From: Penicillus capitatus
Lineage: Eukaryota > Chlorophyta
NCBI GenBank assembly: GCA_965649825.1
Contig: OZ287703.1
Span: 682,001-746,000 of the forward strand
DNA length: 64,000 bases
Direction of reading: 5' to 3'
Positions 10,566 to 19,935 of the stretch are shown piece after piece. The notes below the pieces were generated by a model. That model made no database searches and was not told the origin of the DNA. It saw only the letters and a list, made by a program, of their open reading frames with translations. Position 1 is the stretch's first letter; each line of letters opens with the position of its first letter. A program made the translations under genes and the position numbers.

Positions 10566-12122
10566 TCAGTCGACATTGATAATCATGTTAGGTGCTTTCT
10601 TCTTCAAGCGCTTGGTATGGAGCTTTATCTGATCAGCGGCTTCGAAAGCGCTGATGTCCAGTCTTTCCAGCTGAGTAAGATAAGTCTGAGAAAAAAATGG
10701 CCGAACGAGTCCGAGGATGCCTTCATGTGCCAGACCCAGTCGTCGAAGATTGGGCATAGACTGCAAGACATCCAGACCTTGTAGCGACACATCCTCCGTC
10801 GCAACGATTCTCACGTCCTCCAACGACGAGAGCTTGGCGAGATCCAACATCATGTCGTCTCGTTTGATGCCGTCGATCCTCAGATACCGCAGATTCTCCA
10901 AGTCTACGAGATCTGCAGGCTCAAGATCTGTGATGCAGTCCACTTCTCTTTCGATCTCCACCCAACACGCGTAGAGATCTTGTAACTGCTTGGCGCCAGA
11001 GAAGAAGCTTGTGCCTCCTAGTATCCGACACAGCGAGAGCTTGAGGGTCTTCAGTTCTGGGAGATATGTGAGAAGATCCTTGCCATTGAAGGCAAACTTG
11101 TGCAATGACAAGTAATTCAGTTTTAACGGCTGAGTCACGAAACCTGCGGGAATAGGCGTTCCGACCTCATTCGCTTTCAGCTGTAATGTCAGCAGGTTCG
11201 GCAGAAGGGTCAAGAATCCTTGAAATACCAGTTCTTGTATGTTGGTCACTGAGCCGATCACAAGGCTCTGGAGCTGTGGAAGATCTGAGAGAACCTGCAG
11301 TCCTTGTGGATAAGGAAATCCGACAGCCAACGACGCTTGGGGCGGAAGCCAGTGGATGAGATCGTCTACAAAATCCGATGGCCCCAGGGTGAGGAGTTTC
11401 AGTCTTTCCAGTCTCTGAAGCTTTGACAAGAACCATGGTAGAGGATCTGCCCATATCGCAACTTCCAAAGCTTTCAGATGCGGCAAGGCGTCGACGATGA
11501 TTGCCGATACACTGATGACGGAGAGACTGTTGTTTGCGTCGTCGTCATCATGCGACCAGTCCCCATGGTACTGAGACGCATCTCTTGCGTCGGCGGCATC
11601 CAGACTGCAGTAAAATCGCAGGGATGATACTTGGGTGAGCTTCTTCCAGGCCTCGTAGATACAGTCCATCTCATGTTCCGTCGCATAGCCGCCACTGAAG
11701 TGTAGGAAATCTCTTCGAATGTCTATATGTGACAGGCGTGGCAGCTGCGTTAAGATATCGAATAATGGCCGTCCCCACGAAGCATGGTATGGACGAAGAA
11801 AGGAAGAGATGTCCAGAGTGGAGAGATGTCGAAATTTCAGCAACGACATCGCGTCAGCCCTTGTCAGTTGTCTGCTCTTATTTGGCCTTATCTTGATGAT
11901 ATGTATGTTTGCCTGTTTCGACCAATGTCTGTTCAGGAGTCGAAGAGAAGGTCCGTCTCGGCGCCAGCGTCGTGCTTTCTTGAGCCGCTTGACGATCTCG
12001 TCGATGATATCTATTGACAGCGAATCCCAACCGAGACGCTCTTTTGTCTGCCTAGGAGGAACCTGGGTACACATGCGAACAAAACTCGGACACTGCACGA
12101 AGTGAAGCTTTCGCAGTCGCAT
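10566..12122 (-). CDS. intronless LRR protein 1 (RRWRRDGP-module family)
   Basis: Single-exon protein of 518 residues starting at ATG 12122; the frame is open further upstream but without an ATG. The N-terminal module reads LSIDIIDEIVKRLKKARRWR, then RDGPSLRLLNRHW and IRPNKSR, an F-box-like pattern (hydrophobic helix pair plus invariant LN.HW). It is followed by DAMSLLKFRHLSTLDISSFL, which opens a run of about 15 irregular LRRs with L..L..L.L steps up to KKKAPNMIINVD. No signal peptide or TM segment. First of three tandem copies on the same strand. Function unknown; the module suggests an adaptor such as a ubiquitin-ligase substrate receptor, but the F-box match is weak. Confidence 0.82.
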   Translation of the reverse strand: MRLRKLHFVQCPSFVRMCTQVPPRQTKERLGWDSLSIDIIDEIVKRLKKARRWRRDGPSLRLLNRHWSKQANIHIIKIRPNKSRQLTRADAMSLLKFRHLSTLDISSFLRPYHASWGRPLFDILTQLPRLSHIDIRRDFLHFSGGYATEHEMDCIYEAWKKLTQVSSLRFYCSLDAADARDASQYHGDWSHDDDDANNSLSVISVSAIIVDALPHLKALEVAIWADPLPWFLSKLQRLERLKLLTLGPSDFVDDLIHWLPPQASLAVGFPYPQGLQVLSDLPQLQSLVIGSVTNIQELVFQGFLTLLPNLLTLQLKANEVGTPIPAGFVTQPLKLNYLSLHKFAFNGKDLLTYLPELKTLKLSLCRILGGTSFFSGAKQLQDLYACWVEIEREVDCITDLEPADLVDLENLRYLRIDGIKRDDMMLDLAKLSSLEDVRIVATEDVSLQGLDVLQSMPNLRRLGLAHEGILGLVRPFFSQTYLTQLERLDISAFEAADQIKLHTKRLKKKAPNMIINVD

Positions 12123-12573
12123 GCTGAATATCGAATATACAGGCGAGCGAAAAATTGCGTCAAAATCCGATGAACCACACGTCAGGGTCCAGAGACAAAG
12201 AACCGAGGACAACAGGAGACAGGATACGTTAACCGTTCGTGTATCCCACGAGACGGGTCGTTCTTTACGGAATGGATGCGGGCGCGTCACGTTCGTCGAC
12301 GACCTATTCAACAACGCGAATGACTGACCGCTCCGTACATCGCATGCCTTGCATGTAATGAATAAAGATGCACCGAATAAACAAAGTTGCTGTCAATCGA
12401 GCTAAGCCGTACAGACCATTCCACGAGAAGCTACACGAAGCTCCATATCATAACAGGTTCATTCGAGTCCAGTAAAGGCGAGACATGAGACACACGGACA
12501 AACACGTTAACACAATAGGAGAAATGGCCAAAGAATTGATGGCGGTTGGCTGTACATAAGATGATGTTGTGAT
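12123..12573. other. intergenic between LRR genes 1 and 2
   Basis: 450 bp without a gene. It contains the upstream region of LRR gene 1, with AT-rich GAATATACAGG near 12130. No other element recognised. Confidence 0.4.
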
Positions 12574-14226
12574 TCAATCGACTCTCAAATGTGGAGCCTT
12601 CTTTTCCAGTTTCTGCACACAGGCCTCCAGACGTTCTGTCGCGGTAAAGGTGACGTCAAATGATAATCTCTCCAAATGCGTCAGAAAGGTCAGCGCAAAG
12701 AAAGACCATAGCATTTCGTTGCCACGAGGATGCGAGACGCGAAGATGGCGTAAGTCCGGTAGCTTCTCTAACTCTCCGATCGCTTGGACGGATACATTCT
12801 CAAAGGTATCGACCGATAGGTATTCCAGATTTGAGAGTTTCACGAGATCAGAAATCACGTCGTCATGCGAGATGTCTGTCATGCCCAGACGTTTGAGTTG
12901 CGCACTGCACGGTGCTAGACTGGCTGGCGTGATGCTTGCATAGACTCGGGGCGCCTCTTCAGCCAGTGTGCCAAACAGATAGAGCTCTTCGAGCTTCTTC
13001 ATGTGCATCAAGGATCCGATACCGTTGCGAACACGACACGATGTGAGCGTCAAGGTCGTCAGCTCTGGCAGACGACCGAAGAGATCGTCACCATCGAATT
13101 CAAAATTCCTCAGCGACAGATGCGCCAGACTTAGAGACTCGCTGAAAAAATCGACAGGAATCTGTACATATGAAGCGACCGCTTCAAGTTGTAGGGTGAC
13201 CAGATTCTGCAGCGTCGAAGCAAAGGACAGACTCATCAGCGACCAGCAATCCAATACATACCAGAACGTCAGGCTCTGAAGCTGAGGCAGATTCTCTAGG
13301 TTGCTTAGACTGTCTAAAGCATTGGAAAGCGTACATGTTGTTGTGACGTTGACGGCGAGACGTGCTTGTTGGGGGAGCCACTGTGGTAAATCGTCGAGAA
13401 AACTGGATTGGACAGACACATTGAGCTTCAGATGTTCCAATCGCTGCAGCGTGGTCACACAGGAGGGAGTGTGTTGGGCATTGACCGTAAATTCCAAAGT
13501 CGTTACATCGGGAAGCTCCTCCATCAGCGCACAGAGGCCTTCCACTTCCCACTCCGTCAGTCCATGTGCCTGCTGATACGGTTCCACAGCATGGAGTTCA
13601 TCCGATGTCGTAATGCGCTCAAAGAGTTTGTAGAAGCGTAGAGATGACATCGAGGCCAGTCTCTTCCATTGCACAAGACCGCCTCGCCAGCAGAAACGCA
13701 ACTGGAATTTCAAGACGCTCTCGGGTACGTCGACATGGGTGAGACACGGTAGACAGGAAAGAATGCGAAAGACCCGTTCGATATCGTCTTTCTGTTTCTG
13801 GATGACACGAACGGCCTGGCGATTGAGTGTACCCGGCTCCGGAATGAAACGTTCAAAGTTGACGAGAAATGGCATTAAGTCCAGAGCTGTGAGATTTTTA
13901 TACTTGAGAAGCGACGCTGTGTCGGCCTCGGTCAATTTTCGGGACACATATGCCAGCTCAGCCGGGGCATGTAGCCGGATGTCTGAGTGCGGTCGTATTG
14001 CTCTGATGTTCTTGTCTATCTGGTTGGACCAATGTCTGTTGAGCAGTCTGAGAACTGGCCCGTCTCTGCGCCAGCGCTGTGTTTGTCGTAGTTTTGTGAC
14101 AATCTCGTCGATGACCTTAACTGGAAGTGCATCCCAATCGCGATGGCTGCGACGAAAGCCATGAACCATGGCAGAATAGATACCCGCCAGAGACTGCCTA
14201 GGACGACGCACTTCACTGAGAGACAT
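12574..14226 (-). CDS. intronless LRR protein 2
   Basis: 550 residues from ATG at 14226, no introns. The shared N-terminal module is clear: LPVKVIDEIVTKLRQTQRWR, RDGPVLRLLNRHW, IRPHSD. It continues with TEADTASLLKYKNLTALDLM and LRRs in the loose L..L..L pattern (for example FDGDDLFGRLPELTTLTLTS). The C-terminus KKAPHLRVD matches the ends of the sibling genes (KKAPNMIINVD, QNAPHLKVT, KMAPHLKIT), so the copies are homologous end to end. Spacing to LRR gene 1 is ~450 bp. Soluble, with no export signal seen. Confidence 0.82.
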   Translation of the reverse strand: MSLSEVRRPRQSLAGIYSAMVHGFRRSHRDWDALPVKVIDEIVTKLRQTQRWRRDGPVLRLLNRHWSNQIDKNIRAIRPHSDIRLHAPAELAYVSRKLTEADTASLLKYKNLTALDLMPFLVNFERFIPEPGTLNRQAVRVIQKQKDDIERVFRILSCLPCLTHVDVPESVLKFQLRFCWRGGLVQWKRLASMSSLRFYKLFERITTSDELHAVEPYQQAHGLTEWEVEGLCALMEELPDVTTLEFTVNAQHTPSCVTTLQRLEHLKLNVSVQSSFLDDLPQWLPQQARLAVNVTTTCTLSNALDSLSNLENLPQLQSLTFWYVLDCWSLMSLSFASTLQNLVTLQLEAVASYVQIPVDFFSESLSLAHLSLRNFEFDGDDLFGRLPELTTLTLTSCRVRNGIGSLMHMKKLEELYLFGTLAEEAPRVYASITPASLAPCSAQLKRLGMTDISHDDVISDLVKLSNLEYLSVDTFENVSVQAIGELEKLPDLRHLRVSHPRGNEMLWSFFALTFLTHLERLSFDVTFTATERLEACVQKLEKKAPHLRVD

Positions 14227-14837
14227 GGCTGCGCTCGAACAACAAGCGTAGCTATTGTTACGTTTCGCGTATAAAGCTCTTAACTGGAAGAAGAAGTATA
14301 GGTGATTCTCGGGCAGAATGAGCGGTTAGATGTACCTTGCTGCGAGCTAATTTGATCAGATGCCCCTTCGTCGGCGATTCTCTGGCAGATGGCGCTGTAC
14401 TTGCGCGCATTTCCAGAAAAGAAAAGTAGATACGCTATCGTGCCTATTTGGAAAACATGGAAACCGAAACGAACTGAACCGACCTGACGCGACCTCCAAC
14501 ACCAACGACTGACTCCTCTGTCGCCCGAAGCACGCAAAACGCCGTTCCTAGGAGAGCAATACCGACTGGATATCAGATCGGTAGAGTAATGCAGTTTGCA
14601 TGTCATTTCAAACCAAAGAACATAAGATGCGGCGCTTTGCGGCAGCCTCAAGATTTCGCTTTGTGTCTTGTCAGTGCCAAGCAAAGCGTCGGATGAGATA
14701 CGGGTTCATGCAGTTTGTTGAGCTATTGGGTGTCTTTTTGAGAATGGAATCTTGGCCATAGCTCCATCTCCGACTGCGAACGACATATTCGTTTGACATT
14801 AAATGAGACAAAGGGGCGTCCATTGATCTCCGTTTCT
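14227..14837. other. intergenic between LRR genes 2 and 3
   Basis: 610 bp. A 134-codon open frame at 14280-14684 on the minus strand has no recognisable domain and a composition unlike the neighbours; I do not call it. Confidence 0.4.
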
Positions 14838-16379
14838 TTAATCTTCATCCACAAAAGAGAAATCTGGCAGCACGTGATATGCATTGACAAACTCCACGTT
14901 GCCGCGAGGACAGTGTGTAATTTTCAGATGCGGTGCCATGCGTTGGAGCTCGTGTTCAAACTGATGAATCTCGTTGTAGATTGAGACGTCATCCATTCCC
15001 GAGTAGACGCAATGCGCATCCAGCCACAACGAATCCAGACGTGTCAAGACATGTGGACAGGTCGTTCCGTTCAGTTGAAGACAGGCATCTTCACAAAAGA
15101 CTCCCAGATCGCGAAGATGCTTAAGCTCATCCAGTGGATACAGATCGCTGATGCAGAGAGCATTCCTGCCGATCAGTCCCACGATCTCTAATCTCGCCAA
15201 CCCCGCTATCCATTTGACGCGCCCGACGACTTCGTCTTCCAAATCGATCGTCAGTGTCGTCAGGGAAGGAAAGGCCTCGGTGTCCACAAACGACGGCAGC
15301 TTTTCTGGATCGAGAGCGGTGGTGACGTGAATAATGCAGAGCTTCTGCAGACCCTTCAGTGCTTTCAGAGGCTTCAGATCGACGCCGTCGAGATGACAGT
15401 GCATCAGCGTCAGGCTGATCAGCGACGTCAAGGCTGTGTAACCAAGATCGGCGACGATTCGAAGGTCTTTCAGGATTAAGTACCGGAGTCTGAGAGTCCC
15501 GTGAGAGGCATTCCAGAGAAAGTCTGTACTCACTGCTCGGTTTCCTTCTAGACTGAGACCTGTCAACTTTGTCAAGTCCATCGGAAAGGCGGAAGAAGTC
15601 AGCACTCCGTGGGTGAAGCTTCGTAATCTTAGACTGACAAGTTTTGGCAGAAAGATCAAGGCACGCAACGAAACGGCGAATGCACAGGAAAGACTCAAGG
15701 CAGTGAGAGATGTCGCACCAAACAGTAAATTCGTAACGGCATCGCAGGCAAAGAGTTTCAGTTTCACGGACTGGATTCGATTCAGTCGAGTCCCTCTAAA
15801 AGGATGCTTATCTCTCGCCAAGATCGAGGCGCTCAGCGACTGTAGGTCTGGCAATTGAGCCAACAGTACTTCCAAATCTCTGTAACCGCATTTCTCAACA
15901 CACAGCTCGCGGAGAGGTAACGGCGAAAGCATCGTGACGTTCTGTCGGATGAAGGGGAGGCAATCTTCTGCCAGACAGAGAGATGTAATCCCAGAGAGAC
16001 ATGTAAAGACATCTGGTCGGATAGAACAGAGCGTGCCAGGGATTCGTAACTGTGCCAGCATGGGCAGCTGTCTCATGGCCAAACAGACAGCACGACTCAT
16101 CTGCACATCGCCGCTTCTGATAAAACGCACGAGGTCGAGCGATGTGAGCTGTGGGAATTGTGCCAAAGAGATGGCATGTTTTCTCAGAATTTCTCGACTC
16201 TTGTGGGGGCGAACGGCAAAGACGTGTTGGTTAATGTGTCGACACCAATGCCGGTTGAGTAGCCTCAATGAACGACCGCATCGTGCCCAGAGACGCATGC
16301 GTTTCAGCGCATCGACGATAGGATCAATGACTTCGGTGGATGCCTGGCACCAGATAGCGGAGAGGGAAGTAGATGTCAT
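14838..16379 (-). CDS. intronless LRR protein 3
   Basis: 513 residues from ATG at 16379. It is the most divergent N-terminal module of the set: ASTEVIDPIVDALKRMRLWA, RCGRSLRLLNRHW, VRPHKSREIL, where the usual RRDGP is replaced by RCGR. Then AISLAQFPQLTSLDLVRFI begins the LRR array. Near the C-terminus, RMAPHLKITHCPRGNVEFV precedes a 20-residue tail not shared with siblings. No intron, signal peptide or TM segment. It ends the three-gene tandem array on this strand. Confidence 0.82.
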   Translation of the reverse strand: MTSTSLSAIWCQASTEVIDPIVDALKRMRLWARCGRSLRLLNRHWCRHINQHVFAVRPHKSREILRKHAISLAQFPQLTSLDLVRFIRSGDVQMSRAVCLAMRQLPMLAQLRIPGTLCSIRPDVFTCLSGITSLCLAEDCLPFIRQNVTMLSPLPLRELCVEKCGYRDLEVLLAQLPDLQSLSASILARDKHPFRGTRLNRIQSVKLKLFACDAVTNLLFGATSLTALSLSCAFAVSLRALIFLPKLVSLRLRSFTHGVLTSSAFPMDLTKLTGLSLEGNRAVSTDFLWNASHGTLRLRYLILKDLRIVADLGYTALTSLISLTLMHCHLDGVDLKPLKALKGLQKLCIIHVTTALDPEKLPSFVDTEAFPSLTTLTIDLEDEVVGRVKWIAGLARLEIVGLIGRNALCISDLYPLDELKHLRDLGVFCEDACLQLNGTTCPHVLTRLDSLWLDAHCVYSGMDDVSIYNEIHQFEHELQRMAPHLKITHCPRGNVEFVNAYHVLPDFSFVDED

Positions 16380-17392
16380 CTGTGTTACGGGGAAGGAAAA
16401 TGCACGACGCAGAGAATGGATGTCTCCTGCTGTACGAAACGGGCAGGTAATGCGATAGACATCGATAGTGATTTCAATCGCGCATAACCGTCGCGTGTCT
16501 GATGATGGGATGTACAGATGAAATGCTGTTTTCCTACTTCATACCTTGAAGACAGACAACACTCGTCTGGTGCGTTACGAATGACGGTTGTTTGTTTCCT
16601 GGCTGTCTGGGTTGAGCGTGGATGGCATATCGAATGTAGATTCCATCCCCAAAAGACCAACAAGGATCTGGCGACAGAGATTATGGAATTGACCACTCAC
16701 TATCAGTCATCTGCGACATGGAATTACAGAATTGCCGGTGTACGACAATACTGTCTGTCTTCATGCTTCGTTTCTCGTCAGGGAGAAAGAGATATGGTGT
16801 GAGATCTTCAACGGAGATGATTTGATCATTAACGGGAGATCGGATTCGATTGCAGGAAGGCAACTCTATTCTCGTTTCTTAGTGAGCGATGTCTTTGATA
16901 AAGAACTTTAAATGTCATAGACGTCTAAAGGCGCCACACAAGACACTTGCTTTGCCAAACAAACGCCCGATGCGAGTAAATATGCCCGTCATTGCAGGAC
17001 AAGCGATGAAATTATGCTGATATACAGCGGCATTAGACGGAGACGGTTGCATCATCTCTGTGGTCGATCGCTGCAGCAATGTCTATTCGTGCCACACAAG
17101 AGTGCATCAAGATCCACATACTAAAGATAGCTCATTACTGTCTGTTTCTACATCGTTTGCGGAATGCTAGGAATATCACACCTTCGTCTAGCGTCAATCT
17201 TATCATCAGTTGGCCATACATGATGATGAGTGACGAAGGCAGAGTGCGTTATATCGGGGCATTCCATATTTGAGTCAAAAACGCTCACTCCCTGTCATCG
17301 TTCCTTAAACGTAATGTACTGTCATAATTGCCTTTTTTCGGTAATGTTAACGATTTCTCATATCGCGGCTCTCCAATGTACAGAATCAAGGA
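16380..17392. other. gene-free stretch, 1.0 kb
   Basis: No gene supported on either strand. Open frames are short and lack family resemblance. Base composition is more AT-rich than the flanking genes. Confidence 0.4.
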
Positions 17393-18216
17393 TCATTTTT
17401 TCTTGACAAGGATTCCGTTTGCAAGATCCGGTTCGTATCCTTGCAGCATTAAGTTTTCATATGTCTTCTTTCCGATCATAATGATCCGATCCGTCTTGGG
17501 ATTCAGAATCATGCCCTTCATGACTAAGGGATGCAATTTTGGAGAGAATCCTGTCGTCTCCTGTACTTCAGCAGAAACATCCGTCAACGTTGTAGAAGTC
17601 TTTTCAGCAGCAGTCTGAGCTGCAGACGTCTTTTCAACAGTGGGCACTGTCTGTCTCGTTTCAGGGCGGGCTTTCTTCTTTCTGATCTTCACCCAGATCA
17701 GGCCACGCACCAGCAGCAATCCACAGCCAAACACTGACTCCGTTTTCAACACCGTACGCTCTGGGTTGTCCATCATCGCCGCAATGATGCAACATGCGAG
17801 ACCGGAAGAGATGACAACGAATTTTTGTAGCTTTCTCTCCAGAACGCTGTCGAAGTAAACGGCCGCCATTGTCGAGAAGAGAATACACAGCACGGCTGCG
17901 ATCACGGCAAATCGATCGAACGCTTCGAGATACCTCGTCGAGCCAAAGAAGGAAGACAGGGTCGCAAAGACCGCTGTCATTGCCGAGATGCCGAAGGAGG
18001 TGAGCGGAGTGGAGGCCGCACGTCTAAAGAGAGAGGACGGGAATCTCGAGGACAGGCCTAGAAAATGGATATTGACCTGGCCAAAAGGCTCAAGGCGTAG
18101 ACGACCATTAGACAGGAGAAGATGAAGACTCGGAGAGCGGTGTACTCAACAACAACGTCGGGAAATGTCGTGAGCACTGCTCCTGTGACGCCGAGGGCGA
18201 CGACGGGCATCGACAT
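17393..18216 (-). CDS. small multi-pass membrane protein with NP.T.R.I..G..TY-like tail
   Basis: Two exons. Exon 1 from ATG 18216: MSMPVVALGVTGAVLTTFPD, then TALRVFIFSCLMVVYALSLL. A ~55-nt intron ends CTTTAG, and exon 2 begins RAASTPLTSFGISAM. Hydrophobic segments: ALGVTGAVL, VFIFSCLMVVYALSLLA, AVIAAVLCILFSTMAAVYF, KFVVISSGLACCIIAAM and SVFGCGLLLVRGLIW, so about five TM helices. A charged Thr/Ala linker leads to a C-terminal piece, ILNPKTDRIIMIGKKTYENL then MLQGYEPD. That piece resembles the short NP.TGR.I..GG.TY..L...GY module common in large DNA viruses and some eukaryotes. Function unknown. An upstream exon is possible. Confidence 0.62.
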
Positions 18217-19935
18217 GGTAAGAGATACTGCCGTCCGGAACAGACCTTCGAATAGACAGCAATCGGTCCCATCAAGCTATCGTCCATCTTACCATCTGTC
18301 GACGTTCATGTAATGATCCTGGGCGGTCACTGTGAAACTCGGTTTGTTTGAGCGTTGTCTGTGATGGATTGAAAATGTCGGCATGGTAGCGAAGACACTA
18401 CGAAATGGACATCAGAGGAAACATTAACATTAATCCGCGTTCGTTCGTCGTTTCCCGCCGTCTCGCATCCGCATGCGCGCCGACGGCGTCTGCCTCACCG
18501 CGCACCGCACACGACAGCCTGAAAGGTAAATATCATGGACTTTCGATTTCGTCCGCGAGACGAACACACCGAACACAACGCCTAACAGAGCTTGGAGAAT
18601 TGCCGAATCTTAACAGGTAGATCCAAAATCGGTTTATCCTCTCCGCTTGTTTCCATCCATCTTTTGCTTGCACAGAGTCGTCGAGCTTTTCTACATCTTT
18701 TCCTTAGTTGAGAACCGTCCACATTTGCACAGTCGACGAGCGTCAGTTGCTGAGAGACGGTGTGAACTCCCACATAGTGTGGGACCATGATAGTCAAATC
18801 GGCGACCAGGGAGGATGAGGGGATATCTTAGTACGGTAGACGAGGCTGAAGAGACGTTATGACAAATGAATAAATATAGCGCCATGTGGGACTGTGTGTA
18901 GAACTCCTTGGTCTAACACTATTCACCGCGCAGCTCATCGATAGCCGATGCGAAGCGCTTGACCGAATGAAACGGACAATAAAATAGGAGGGAATAGAAT
19001 GCTGTTTCTGTCACGCGGAGGCGCCGCGCTAAAGAGATTGTGCATCGGAAGGCTTTGAGGTCTACAGAGCAAGGTAGACACGTGCCACGTTCATGTAATT
19101 GTACGCCACAGGTGACATGACACTTCGTATAAGCGCCCTTCGGAGACAGAACCCTTGAACAAGACACGTGACGATGTGACGGCCCTGTCCTTCCGACAGT
19201 TACAGCCTATCGTTTCAGACCATCAACATCCGATTTGATGCAGTATGTAGAACACATGGCACAACACGCTTTTCGACTTAATTTCGAAGAATACGAATAG
19301 CAATATATGTTTCTGATACTTCGACAAGCCAGCAGAAAAAAATAATGTGACGGGGATGCGACAGACACTGGCGCGACGTGAACGCGCCGACGCGTGTGCG
19401 GATGAGGAGGGACTGTATCGAGTCGAAGCTAAGACTACAGCATGGTGCGGCCTGTCGCATAAATACCCCTGGCCCACGCGGACTCCTGTCACGTCAGGAA
19501 GCGGACAGCCTGTCCGGTCCGCGGGGCCAGAACCGTTCTCGCATACCCGTCATAATGTGACGTCTGTCTACTTGGTAGAGATTTCTTGCAGGTCGATCTA
19601 AATAAAAAAGAACCGACGTGTTCGTCGAACGAAAACGCTTTAGCGAAAGTCTTCGTTACAAGCGTTCGAAGAAGGTATCCAAAGGTTCGAATTCGCCGTT
19701 GAATACCCGCATGGTGAGGCGATTCCCGAACAGGATCAGTCAGCAACGCATCAGAGCTAGAGAAAAGGCTCTTTTCACAAAACAGAACCCTCCTGACATG
19801 ACAACAAACACCCTTCACCACGGATGACCCATTGATTTGCAAGGGAATTACATCGCCAATGACAATCTTGGCGAAGGAAACCCAAATCAAACGCACGACT
19901 AAACCTCTACGCATTAAAAATCTTTCCCTTTCGAA
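18217..19935. other. gene-free stretch, 1.7 kb, with a structured inverted repeat
   Basis: No protein gene supported. The one notable element is a three-way-junction inverted repeat at 19469-19530, listed separately. A T-arm-like GGTTCGAATTCG at 19684 does not belong to a foldable tRNA. Confidence 0.4.
19469..19530. repeat. inverted repeat able to form a three-way junction
   Basis: Outer arms 19469-19483 and 19517-19530 pair as 7 bp, a bulged A at 19476, then 7 bp (CTGGCCC-A-CGCGGAC with GTCCGCG-GGGCCAG). Inside are two hairpins: TCCTG/CAGGA (19484-19488 with 19495-19499) and CGGACA/TGTCCG (19502-19507 with 19511-19516). Every arm is perfect apart from the bulge. It could be a structured RNA, the tip of a small palindromic mobile element or a cruciform; it is not a tRNA. 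Confidence 0.6.

Noticed and set aside
14280-14684. 134-codon minus-strand frame between LRR genes 2 and 3
   Set aside because: No ATG-based start with family context, no domain, composition like the surrounding noncoding DNA.
19610-19700. tRNA gene suggested by GGTTCGAATTCG
   Set aside because: No acceptor, D or anticodon stem of tRNA geometry can be drawn around it on either strand.
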